Assembly: GCA_028023455.1 (NCBI GenBank)
Contig: JAQFVV010000013.1
Location: 15,264,258-15,328,257, forward strand
Reading direction: 5' to 3'
DNA: 64,000 nt
From: Epiperipatus broadwayi
Taxonomy: Eukaryota; Onychophora; Udeonychophora; Euonychophora; Peripatidae
Numbering within the stretch: the stretch's first letter is position 1; every line of letters starts with the position of its first letter. Below the pieces are notes generated by a model. That model was not told where the DNA came from and did no database searches. It saw nothing but the letters and a program-made list of their open reading frames with translations. Shown here piece after piece: positions 34,561-53,294 of the stretch. Position numbers and translations under genes: made by a program.

Positions 34561-35185
34561 ACTTATAGTTTTTGCACAAATTTTATATGTTTATGTTTAT
34601 TTTTTAAAAAGTTGTTAAGTTTGGAGTTTAGCACTTTTCTCTGAATAGATATATAGCAGCATCTGACATTAAAATAGAGGATTATTTGTTTTTATAAATA
34701 AAATGCATTCTCTTTGAAATTTATCATCTTACTCTGATCTGTTGTCCATTTTAAACATACTTTAATAAGTTATAATTTAGCAATTTCTTGTTTTTCATTT
34801 GAATATCAGTTATCTTAAAGCCTATTTTTTATTAATGAACTGATAAACCTTGATAGTCTAATATTGTCAAACAATTTTACTTACTCTACACATATAATTC
34901 TCTTCATAACTGATACCAACAAATATTCTCTGGATGTCTGGGAACTGTAATGCAGAGATCATTTAACATTTTTACTTGCAAGTTCATTGTCATTTTTATT
35001 ATTCAAACTTTTAAATCTAATTTGAAAACTTTATAGAAATGGGTGGATGTAGTATCTGCTTAATTGCTTTTTATTGATTTAATATCTATAAAGATAACTC
35101 AATGAAAGCATATTGCCATGATTAATCAATTGGATATTATATCTAAGTGCTAACGCTTATCATTGTTAGTGGACATTTGTTTTTC
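34561..35185. other. AT-rich non-coding stretch
   Basis: No frame, repeat or RNA feature could be supported between the inverted repeat and the next LINE relic. Confidence 0.5.
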
Positions 35186-35189
35186 CTTA

Positions 35190-36420
35190 TATTTAGAATT
35201 ATATCATAAGGCATGGAATTAAGTCTATGGAGAAGAAAAAAGTTCCAGGAAGTAATAGAATTCTTATTGATATTCTAAAAAAAAAACAAGTGAAGAAATA
35301 ATTAATGGTGGTATTGTATGAAATAATTTTAAAAAATGAAGTAGTAATATTAATATTTAAGAAAGTGAAAAGATAATATACATTAGACTTATCAATCTTT
35401 TATCAGTTTTATATGAGGTCTTTTCCAAAATAATTCTTTAGTGAAATTTGAATTCAAATCAATGAAAAGAACAAACTGAATTTAAGAATGGTTTTGGCAT
35501 AAACCAATAAGAAAAGTTATTGAAAGAACTAATGGTATATAAAGATTATGAAAAGGCAATTGATTCTATAAACATTTCTGCAGTGATTATATCACCTATT
35601 AATAAAGCTATAGACTGAAGATAAAAATGTAGCAAAGTGACTACATTATATTGTGACAATAGAAAATTTGCATTGATAAGGATGTTCGGTAAGATGATTC
35701 TATATCTCCAAAACATTTTACAAGAAGTATTTTGTGGATTACAATGGACTCTAAAAGAATAAAAGTAAATGAAATTGCAAATAATGCTTCAAAGTTTCAG
35801 GCAATATTATAAGAGATATCAGATAAAAGTTAATGAAATGCTAAAAAGAATAATGTTCACTGGTTTGGGGGGAGGGGGGATTAATAATCATGACATAAAA
35901 AAAGTTAGCAAATACAAATATTTGGGTCAGAATATTCATACAAATGAAAATATATTGGATCAAATTAATGATAAAATTAAAACTTAGATGGAGTGATTTT
36001 GTTGAAATAACCTAATATTAAAAAGAAATATGACTATATGTTTGAAAAGAAAAACCTGTTTTGATTTTCTTACATATGAATTAGAGACTTGAAAGCTTAA
36101 CTATTTTGAGACATGAAAGCTTAACTAAAGTACAATAGAAAGATTTCTGACCAGGGCTTGGGTAAAAGAACAATCAGGTATCATTGTCATCAGTAAAAGA
36201 ATTAAAAAAATGATAACAGATAAATAGTTGAAGTTTTTTAACTAGATCAAAGAAATTGTAACAGACTTTAAAAGAAACCATGTGTGAGATGGATAAAAAG
36301 TTGGTTGAAATAATTTGGAGAAAAGTTATAGATTAGAGAAATCAGATTAAACTTAAGGAGACTTTTTTTCTGCAATGGACTAATAATAGTTGAAAATGAT
36401 AATGATAATATAATAAAATG
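35190..36420 (+). pseudogene. Decayed RTE LINE copy, internally deleted
   Basis: Collinear with the 24-kb RTE from the 'MKKGKAPGNNGI' codons (35224-35265: atggagaagaaaaaagttcc) through the palm (tatgaaaaggcaattgattc at 35547) and the C-terminal region (gggtaaaagaacaatcaggt at 36161), to a degenerate gataatgataata tail near 36395-36415. Several internal deletions shorten it relative to other copies. All frames are broken. Confidence 0.75.
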
Positions 36421-42839
<6,419 letters not shown>

Positions 42840-42840
<1 letters not shown>

Positions 42841-43310
42841 ACGGTACTGTAAAATATCTAACACCATCTAAAAACAGTGTTTGTTTCTTTAAAAAAATGA
42901 ACCAAAAAAAAAATAAAAAAAACGTGTGAAAAAAAAAACTTTCGTTTACCGTAAGTAATCTTATGCAAAGAAACCTACGGACAGTTAGTCAATTTACAAA
43001 CAAACCAACACCCCTAGACCATCTAAAAACAAAATATTTCTTTATTTAAAAAAAAAAAAAAAACCTCGGGTGGAATAAAAAAAAAACTTTGGTGGTTTAC
43101 CATCGCCGACGGAAAAAAATTAAAAACCGATTGAAAAAAAAACTTTTACCGTAATATTATGTAATAAATAAAAACTTTGGTGGTTTACCATCGCCGACGA
43201 AAAAATAATAAAAACCGGTTGAAAAAAAAAAAAATCTTTTACCGTAATATTATGTAAACAAACAGATGGTCCGTGAATTGGGTGAAAAAGAGTGCCATCA
43301 GACAGTATGG
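42840..43310. repeat. Unidentified A-rich repeat with an ~87-bp tandem duplication
   Basis: Two units, about 43080-43168 and 43169-43256, share aactttggtggtttaccatc and gccgacg, then an A-run, aaaaccg.ttg, and ttttaccgtaatattatgta. CG dinucleotides are unusually frequent for this window. Flanking strings accatctaaaaac (42861, 43018) and cagatggtc (43262) hint at a larger element, but no clear inverted ends were found. Confidence 0.6.
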
Positions 43311-46300
43311 TTCAATATTCATACTATTACCCAAATTTAATACAGAATATTATTTTTTGAGGATACAAAGAACACAGTGACTAAGATTACAATTTAATAT
43401 ACATGTTAATATATACAAGTATAATATATATATATATATGAATCAATCACTATTCTAATTTATATAACCTGATCGCAGCTAATTAGAAATGTCCTTTCCT
43501 TACTAAGTCTATTCACTAATATTAATATATTAAAGACAGTATATTTATCTTTATTATCATCACTGTCCTTTAAGCCTGGTTGCCCCTAAGGTGTTTAAAA
43601 TAATATCAGGGTGATCTGTTATGATACTAGTCAGCTTATTGACCATCAGGAACCAAGATTCTAGGAATAAGATTTCCCGCTGGCTTCTGCTGCTTCACTC
43701 TTGCGCACAATTGCCTTAAAGATGATGAGGAAGAGTACATGTTGATTTTTTCCACTGTTTATATATTTTCAGTCCTTTTGTTTTCTGCAATAATTAAATT
43801 CATTTGGAGAAAATCTGGGTGGTAGGTGTATTATCAGTTTAATCTTGCCTCTGTAAATTTAATATTTTATCTTATACCAATTAAACTTCCTCTGTTATCT
43901 GATTATTTATTTTTTCTTTCTGTTAATAATTACTGTACATAATACGTTTTAATTAAATATAGCAATTTAATCAATCTGACTACGTCTATTTATTTATCTA
44001 TTTTATTTATCCTTTCTGTAAATTAAATTCATAACTTATTAAAATACATATATTTCAAGATCAACCAATAGATAGAGCAGCACATGCAAAGAACATTAAC
44101 TTTTCTTTCTATTTAGTTTGACCTTTAAAAAATTCAACTAATTTAAAACTTATCTATCGATATTGTTTGATCCCCAATGTTTCAACTCTCCAACATATAT
44201 ATATTGTATTTTTACGAACCTTAATCATGAATGTAAAATATTACTGCAATCAAAAAACAATTTTTATAACCCCTCCCCCCAAAAAAAAAAATCATAACAA
44301 ATATTGAAATTCAGTGAATCAAACTTAAAAAACAAAAATTCACGTATTCCATCTGTAAATACTCATTTCGTACTTATCTATTTTGAATAGTATTTCAGAG
44401 TTTATAATTATTTTTACCCTTAATTTTATATCTGTTCATTTTTTATAAGCCTTGGAGTTGTTTTTTTTACAAAAATTATTTTTTATCAGAAAATTTGATT
44501 TAAAAAAATAAAAGTCACATTTTCAAGTGATTCAAATTTGAAAAATATTGTTTAGCTCCTAAAATTAAAAGTCTGGTAAAAACAACACAAACTCAAGTTT
44601 CACTAAAGTAAGCAATATTTAAACTTAAATTTTCTAAAAATGTTAAATATTATTTATTCATAGCGTATTGTTTTTATTCAAAAATTGACTAGCGCATAAG
44701 TTTTTTGGTATATGTGAACTCATAGATGAAAGAATTAGCTCATGGACTGTAAAACATTGGTCATCTCTGAACTAGATTTATTCTCCCAAAAGCTAGTTGA
44801 CTGAAGCTTAACCCTAAAGTCAGTTCCACGAATCTCAATTTCATTACTTCAAATCCTATGCTAGATTGTCATTGGTCAGGCTAACAGTAACTCAAGAAAA
44901 TAGAATAATACCACTGGAAACATTGTTTTATAGTAACTTGTCTGATATTACTAATAATTGAATATATTTAGAAAGATATAAAATTTGATTTACTTTTTAA
45001 AACATTTAGCAACTCTATTAGATCATAAAAATTATTTAACATACAATTACAATCAAAATGGCATTGTCACACACCTAAAATTAATATTATATTATCTTAG
45101 TTCTTTGAACCATATTTAATTGCATAAATCAATCAAAATAATGTTTTAGTTAAAAAAAAAATTTTTTTTTTAAATTTTGGTTACTTTTCATAGTGATCAA
45201 AAAAGAGTTTTGAAAAGCAAACAGAGCGGATTAAAAACCTGTAGTTTAGCTAAAAGAAGTTAAAACGAATGATATTATTGACAAAGTTCTAAGTAAAAAA
45301 AAATCCCTAATTAAAGTCTTGCAAAATTTCATTATTGAGTCAGAGATTGGTTCAAGAAAATAAAATTTATGTATGGTGTCAAAAAAAAGCTCTACACAAA
45401 TAAAATAAAAGTATATTAACAATATAACACTAATATTAAAAAAATTCTCAAGATGGTTAGAGAATATCTTTCATATTTAAGAAAAATTATCATTAAAAAT
45501 AAAATACTATATAAAAATCTGATAAATCTGCTGTTAACTAAAGACAAAAAGTATAAGCAATTAAAAAAGTCAATTACTGAGTGTTTATAGATTAAAAATA
45601 TAAAGATTAATTTAACAACATTGAAAGTAATACCTCTATGAGTTTATCTTACAATAATTTGCATGCATTGGTATAATCTGCTGCAATTCCACAATGATGA
45701 ATTCAATTCCTGGATTGCCACCCAATTCTACTTCAGAAATTTTGCATGGGAAGGCTATTCAATTATTTTTTATTTAATGTATTTTTAAAATTAAATTCAC
45801 ATCTGAGAAAGTCTTTAGTGGTTCTACATGTGACAATATTTAAGTCTAAGGAAAATAGATGAGGATTAGAGGCTTTTTTACTTTCTCTTATCTCATCTAT
45901 CTACAATATTTTGAATTACACAATCTCTTTCAACACAAAAACATTTCTGATAAGGCTTGTATAATTAGCAATAGAATGTCATTCAAAAATGCATGAAATG
46001 ATTAAATCACTTATTAAGTATAAAATAATATGTATATTGTAGATCAATAGAAGCCAATTTGCTTTTTGTGGGCATATCATACAAATTCCTTCAACAATGC
46101 ACCTTTTATAAAATTGATAAAAGATTCAGCATTGTTTATTGACATACAACACAAATTAGCCCCTGATGCTCCCTACACAATATTATGTAATTTATGGAAA
46201 TTTAGCATTGATATGATTACAAAATTATTTTTTCATCTTATAATCATTTTTCTCAATGCAAGCAAAATATCTGTACAAAATAATTATAATAAAATATATA

Positions 46301-46686
46301 TTTTTTAAAAAATGGTTTAGGATAAGCTAACTAAATTGTCAATCATAATAATTAGTCACATATTAATGCTATTATAATCATCATGTTGATCTATTGTTAT
46401 TAAATGTCCTACAAAAAAGTTGTAAAATGATTAATTTATTTAATTATTTTTTATTCTTAGAAAAAAATTATAATACATAGAGCCAATTATCACACACCAT
46501 GCACAAAAGGAAACAGCTGGATAATAGTTTATATTAATGAGTTTTAACATAAAACTTAAAGCCTCTTTCATGTCAATCTTCACACATTGTTGTTATGCAT
46601 AAAAATTAGACATTCTTGATGTTTACTCACCCATATCTACAGATTTTTCAAATTTTGATCACTTATTTATGAAAATGTTTTAGACT
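43311..46686. other. AT-rich non-coding stretch
   Basis: No supported gene or repeat family. The 80-codon frame at 46066-46308 has no recognised motif. A homopolymer pair (a then t run) occurs near 45150-45170. Confidence 0.5.
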
Positions 46687-46694
46687 CTATAGAC

Positions 46695-49600
46695 CACTCG
46701 TTTTCAAAATGATCGATATTAACTCCCAGGTGTCGATTCCACTTTCAGGGATCTATGCCAGCGACAAAAAAATTTGGGGGTCCACCCATTGGAATCATTA
46801 TTTCAGGTGTTTTGTAAACTTTTAAGTAGTTATTTTAAATTTGAAATAATAATTATATGAATAGGTATAACAGTTTTGGATTTTATTGTAACTCTTACAA
46901 ATCACAAAAATTACAATATAGCTTCTAAAAATAAAGATAATAGTAGTTTTTAAAATGTTTTTTATTAAAAATTATAATTTTTGAATTATCATGGTATTTC
47001 TTGCTGATATTTAAACTTAATTTTTCCTACATATGATAAAATCAAATATTGTTTCACAAGATTATTTAGTTATCTGCTTTGTAGTGTTCTATGATTACAT
47101 ACAAGTTTTCATACCAGCATTGCATCAAGCAACTGCACACAGTGAATAAAGAGACCAAAACTTTTGCATGGACATGTTAAATTAGACAATTATAAATAGG
47201 AGTGTTAGAACCAAACATTGATTATTTCTATTCCGAATTTTGAAGTGGTTGAAAAATATTAACTTTATTTAGTGCAAAATACAGATGCAAATTAAAGTGA
47301 ATGAAAAATATCTTGTTTAGGAGTATTTAATGAAAGTACAAACTTTTAGTTGGTCATCCAGATTGCAATCTCAGCCACATTTTTTAGTTAAATATTTCAA
47401 ATAAAGATAATAATACCTGCTAAAACACATGACCAAAAACTCTAATTGCATGCTCGAATAAAAAATAAAATATCCAAACAAAGAAATAGTCAATGTTTCA
47501 GATATAGTAAAAAATAATTATTTCATACTTTTTAAATTTTTTTTTTTTTTTTTTGTTTGTGTAGGTGTTTTTTTAAAGATTTTGTGTTAAAGGAGTAGGA
47601 ATTGTTTGGATACTTTTTCAATTTTCATTATACTTAATTTTAATGTAAATTCCTCAATAGAGTCTTACTCCAGTCAATTAATTTAAAATTTTTATCTTAT
47701 GAGATTTAAATAGCTTGTTTTTTGTCAACAGATAGCAGAGGTTAAAAAAAAATATAGGCAATATAACATTGATTATTTGAAGTTCGGCCTTATTCCATTA
47801 CTGTCAGACAAGCATTTGCCTGTGTGTCTTTTGTGCATTAGAGTTTTAAACAATGATGCTATGAAACTATCCAAGCTGGAAAATCATCTGAGAAGGTTGC
47901 ATTCTGATAAAGCAGGTAAAGATTTGATATACTTTTAAAACACTGAAAGAAAATTTTCAGAAGAGAATCATGTTAAACAACATATTTGTTTCAATATCAA
48001 AAAGAGACAATGATGTTTTTTGGCATCTTACAATATTTCATTACTCATAGCAAAATCAGGAAAGCCTCAATTTGCCAGCTGTTGAAGAGGTTTTAAAAAC
48101 TGTTCTACATAAACCTGCATATGATATACTTAAAAAAATTCCTTTCAGTGACAACACAGTTCAATGATGTATTGATAAAATGAGTCAGCATGTGGAAAGC
48201 TTGTGTAATTATCTAAAAACAAACCATTTGTCCCTTCAAGTCAACGAGTCAACTTTAACTGGTAATGAAGCACTATTAAGGGCATATATTCATTTTGTTA
48301 TGGACCAAGAAATCCATCAAGGTATTGCTTTTTATGAAAACTTTGACAACAGATACTAAAGGTGAATCAATATTTAATGTTTTAAAAAACTATTTCATGG
48401 AAAAAGTGATCCCCTTAATAAATATAATATCGGTAGCAGCAGATGGAGCACCAGCCATGTTTGGTCACTATCATGGTTTTATAAGCTATTTAAAATGAAT
48501 TCACTATGTTGTTCACTGACAACATTTAGTAGTTAAAAATCTTAAGTGCCAGATTGCATCAATCTCTCCAAATTTGTCATAACAGCAGTAAACAATATTC
48601 ATAGCAATATAATATATTTTAGGTTGTTTGGCAGTTGTGTGAAGAAAATGATGAGGACTTTCATCGATTACTTCTTCATACTGAAGTATCCTGGCTCTCA
48701 AAAAGCTTATGTTTGAAAAAAATTTTCACTTTTTGAATCCATTTTAGAGTTTTTGGATGATAAATATCCCATTTTGAAAGAAAATTTAATAAAATGGAAA
48801 TCAGATATTGCTTATTTAACAGATTTATTTGCTAAATTTAATGAGATTAACTTGCAGTTACAAGGAAACAGCCTGAATTTAATAAAAACGAAGTCCATAA
48901 TTTCAGTTTTGGAAGGCACGAATTTTCATAGTTCCACAACTTATCATTGCCAAACGTTCAGGATGATAACATTTTAGCATAGGTTTAACATTTAAATGCT
49001 CTCCACTCAGACTTTAACACCAAATGTGATGTTTTAATTAAGTAAATACCACACTGGATTATCGATCTGTATGGAGCAATTGAAGAATCGGATCTCACTC
49101 TACAAAAAGAACTCATCGAAATAAGCACTAATGAAGAATTTAAAGTGCAGTCCAAAAAGGAATATCAGCAGTTCTGGCTTCAAAAAAATGTTAGCCACTA
49201 CTTATCCTGCATTATGGAGTATTGCAAGAAAATTTTTGGTAGCTTTTCTATCTTCATACCTCATGGAAAAGGGTTTTAGTGCAGTAACTACTATTCTGCT
49301 GATAAAAAAAAGAAATCGTATGCAAATAACTGAACGAGATTTAAGGCTATACCTGTCATTTGACTCCAAATATTAAGCAATTGCTATCAGAGCACCAAGT
49401 TCATCCCTCCCATCAACACCATTAATTATTGCATTTTTAGTTTTGAAACTTAGCTTTATTTTATGGTTTTGTTATAAATTGACTTTTGTCCAAAATCCAA
49501 ATATTTACAGAGTTTTATGCTAAATTTTAAAGAGAATTTTAATTTAGCTTCTTATTTTGAGCTATTAACATTTAATTTTGTTTTATTTTATATAAAAATA

Positions 49601-49791
49601 AGATTTTTAATTTGTTTCAATAAAGGTCTGAATAAAAAATTTAAGTTTGTTTTCTTTGTTTTTTTACAAAGCCCTCAAAGTGGACAGCACTGTGAGCTGT
49701 GCACAAATTTAATATTAGGCAGGCAGGGAGTCTATGGCAAAAAAATAATTTGGAAAGCAGTCTGCAGGACAAAAAACTTTGGGGATCTCTG
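46695..49791 (+). mobile_element. hAT-superfamily DNA transposon, complete ends, dead
   Basis: 3,097 bp. The left end starts cactcgttttcaaaatg and the right end is actttggggatctctg; its complement cagagatccccaaagt resembles the usual hAT terminus CAGNGGTTCTCAAA. Directly outside are CTATAGAC (46687-46694) and CTATAGAA (49792-49799), a 7-of-8 match to the 8-bp target duplication of hAT elements. Inside is a BED-finger transposase pseudogene on the plus strand. The 5' untranslated part around 46730-46800 is also GC-richer than its surroundings, as is common for this group. Confidence 0.88.
47740..49376 (+). pseudogene. hAT transposase pseudogene, ZBED5-like (BED finger to dimerisation domain)
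   Basis: The N-terminal BED zinc finger (about 47744-47920) reads YNIDYLKFGLIPLL, then CLLC and KLENHLRRLH, supplying the C-x2-C and H-x4-H ligands. At 48295-48498 is TLTTDTKGESIFNVLKNYF with AADGAPAMFGHYHG, the region holding the catalytic aspartate in hAT transposases of the ZBED5/SCAND3-like group. Around 48624-48970 are LHTEVSWLSKS and FLDDKYPILKE. The hATC dimerisation domain is at 49131-49376, with YPALWSIARKFL, EKGFSAVT, KKRNRM and ERDLRLYL. The reading frame changes several times and includes stops (for example near 48165 and 48498), so no functional transposase is made. Confidence 0.88.
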
Positions 49792-49799
49792 CTATAGAA

Positions 49800-51929
49800 T
49801 AATGAAAGCCTTTATTCAATTTATGTATGTCTTCGCTTTTAATTTGGATACTTGAAGAAAACATTAAAGTTAAATCTAACATTAAAAGATTCTTTTTTAT
49901 TTTCAATCTAACAGTGGAATCCTTGACTCTATCCCCTTCTGCATTAGAATTATATTTTTGTGAATAAAGTATACCCTTTAATATATTTTTCTTGAAGCCA
50001 TGAATATCTCATATTTTCCAAAAGTGATGAACTCTATAATGATATAGCTATTTCTTTTCTTTTTTGCCTTTATATATATGTAGACATTATATATGTTTAT
50101 AATTAAGGGTAGCATGGCAAAGATCAAAAACAAAATGGAATTGTCTTCTCAATGAGAATTTCTAAGGATTTTTCTAGAAAAATGAATTCACTATGATATA
50201 ACTAAGAAAACAATTAAAATTGGCAATCATAAATTGAAATCAAGCTATCTAAATAATAGAATCTTTGTTTTATCCACCTTTAAACTAAAATTGGAATCAT
50301 TTTTAGCTTAGTATTTTGGATATATATGTAAGTCAGATATACATAACTTTCTATGCTTGAAAATTGTAAGATTACAAGTTCTTAAATATTTAGGAAATAA
50401 TTCTAGATGACTTGATTTCAGTTTTTACTGATTAGTTTTGTTTTCCTGGTTACACTGTAGTTGAAGTTTATTTAGAAAAATGCATGAAAATTTCCATTAT
50501 ATTTTCAATATTTAAATCTGTATTAATATATATGTATACACGTGTTCGTTTTTTTTTATTCCACTGTTTTTCCTTGTAAATCTGAATATTTTTCTGTAAG
50601 TTTTGAAAATCAATTTCTTTATCAACCAAGACATTTTTGCATATGTAGTCTTCCCCCTTCCAAATTGTAAATGTATTTACGTTATTTATTAAAAGTTTTT
50701 TATATAAATCAAAATTATTATTATTGTTGTTATTCAAATTAGTATATTCTTATTATTTACATTGTAAATCTAAATATCTTATAATATAATTCTAAATATT
50801 TCTGCAGGTGAAAATTCTTCCAATCAACCGTCAACTTCCCAAAGACGATGATGATCAAGCTACTGGGTTCTTCTGAGTTATTCTGAAATTCAACCAGAAA
50901 TATGTATTGCTGTAATTAAAATGTTGAGTACAGTTGTTGTTTTTTATTTTAATTTAAAATTTTAATAACAAACTACAAAGCTTTAAATGAAAGTGAATTA
51001 ATTTCTCTGCTCAACAAATAGTTTATTGGCTCAAAAAATTATAGGGAATCATCATTATACATTAGACAATACCTAGAAATGGTAAATTTGAGGGATGATA
51101 TTGATTATTTATTATAATTCCAAATCACAAATATTCTAAGCTACTTTAGTAATAAATACTATATATAATACAAATATTTATTAATAGTCATTTGTTGATA
51201 TTTTTAGTCTAGTCATCAAGTAATGAATTGATTAAATCTCCCTAAAAATATACTTCAGTGCATCAATATTAAGTCCATATTTTTTAAACTAATAAAACAA
51301 ATGACCCACAGCCTACAAGTTAGTACTCCTTTTCATGTTTTATTTATGTAATAAATGTTCCATAAATATCTGCATTTTAATGTATTTTTAAAGTTCATAT
51401 TAAATACTATTGGTTACAAGTAATTATAAAATATTAGTTGTTTTATTAAATATATAGTAGAAAGAAAAATCACATCAATCAACATCTGCTGGAATTGTAA
51501 AAACATTAGATAAATTAATCAATGTCCAGAAAGTTTATGTAGAATTGCATATAATAGAAATGATAACACGTTTAGATATGATGTTCAGTGTAAGACCCTG
51601 TTCACTACAGTAGAGCCATGGTTAAATATCAAAATGGCTTGTTAACTAAATAATTTCAAACAAGCAGCAATAATTATACTAGAAGCAGAAGCTAAGCTTA
51701 CTCATTAAATATATGATAGTAAAATATTAATTTCATATACAATAAAACAAATTAAACAATGAAATTTAAAAAGTCTTTACTATGAAGTCATTAATCTACT
51801 CTCCCTTTTATGAGGACTGTTAAATGTAATTGCTGAAAATAAAAAAAATTATGTAAAACATCCTAAGACACACATTAAAACATACCTGTGTATCTAATGC
51901 CCCTTCAGAAAAAGATGAGTAAGAAACTT
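49800..51929. other. AT-rich non-coding stretch
   Basis: No supported gene. The minus frame at 50468-50737 is asparagine/lysine-rich translation of AT-rich DNA. A short GC-richer piece at 50810-50885 is isolated and unassigned. Confidence 0.5.
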
Positions 51930-53292
51930 AACGACATTCATTGCAAAGATTAGGTCATTAGATCAAGGAAGGAAAAGTACACTATGGTGTGAGTATACTA
52001 AAAAAAAGACATATAATGGAGCATTGTTGGAATATGAAAATACAGATGAAAGAATCATGGTGGTTCACATGAGAGCTTCACCAAGGGATCTGATAATCAT
52101 ACAATGTTATACAGAAATGACAACAGCAATAAATGAAAATGTATAAAAGTTATATGAAACATTGCACTCTTCAGAAATGTAAAAATAAAGGCATGACTTA
52201 TTTGAGTGCCAAAATTAATGAAAGCTCTGAGAATAGTAAGTAGCCCATAGAAATAAAGTAAATTTCTGCAGTACAAATGATCTACTCATTACACATACAA
52301 AGTTTCTACAACATTAAAGAGAATGCATGTAAATAAATATCAGATGGTGTCAATAAGATCCAAATCATAATTGAAAGTAAATGGGAAAAGAACATTAAGA
52401 AGTGTATGACTTATTCTAAAGTGATTTAGACATAGATTGTCTGCTTTTGATTATGGACATAAAATTAATTAATATTACGAAGAGGAATATTAAAAGACAT
52501 GACATAGATAACGTAAATAATCATTGGAATATATTTGAAAACTAACAAATTAATTTGAATGCCAGATTACATGTACTGACATAGAAAAATGATGGCAGCA
52601 GCTTAAAATCAATATGTCAAGGACTATGGGAAAAGAAAAATAAAGATAGCTGATTAGTTAACAGTAAAAACTATGAATAATTGATGAAAAACCATCAAGA
52701 ACTAAAATTCTGTAAAAATATGCAGAAGTGAAATGGAAAGGAATGAAGTGCATATGAGTATCTAAACAATGTAAGCACAGGACTTGAAGGAGAGGTAGAT
52801 GTAATGCTTCACATAATAAAAAACTTTTTGGGAAAGTTTATACTATTATTATGATAAAGGACTATGAACAGTCACAGAAGAGATAATTAATTGACATGAA
52901 GACATTTACAAAGGTGACCCAATATGATATATGAACTCCAGCCATTAAGATGTGAAGCAATAATAATCATTAAAAAATTGTTAGAAGAATGCCAAGATGA
53001 TGAAGTATCAAATGGGTTTCAAAAAGAGAGACTCATTTCTAGAATGATTGGTCCAAGTATTGGATTGCTGATTAATTGAGCTAATATGAATAAAAAGATT
53101 TCAATTAATGGAAATAATTATAGAATAATAGCTTTGGTTTTGATGCCAGAAAGATAGTGTCAAAGAAAGTACAGGCAAATATGTAATGGGAATTGCTACA
53201 GGAGCAAGCAGAAAACAAAATCAGATAACCAATCTAAACATCACACTCATTAAGACCATGGAAATTCTGCAGATACTATCTTTGTCTTATAG
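51930..53292 (+). pseudogene. 5' part of a BovB-like RTE LINE relic (endonuclease and start of RT)
   Basis: Around 52035-52180 the plus strand reads EYENTDERIMVVHMRASPR, then DLIIIQCYTEM and NV.KLYETLHS. This matches the endonuclease block 'RVVxLxLxxxPxxIxIIQVYAPTxxxxEEEVExFY'. RT entry appears at about 52990-53060 (SNGFQKERLISRMIG), and the sequence stops near 53290 just at the conserved 'IDYxKAFD' region. Many stops are present. The domain continues after a 1.9-kb insertion at about 55200. It is a different RTE subfamily from the copies at 24-36 kb. Confidence 0.65.
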
Positions 53293-53294
53293 AT

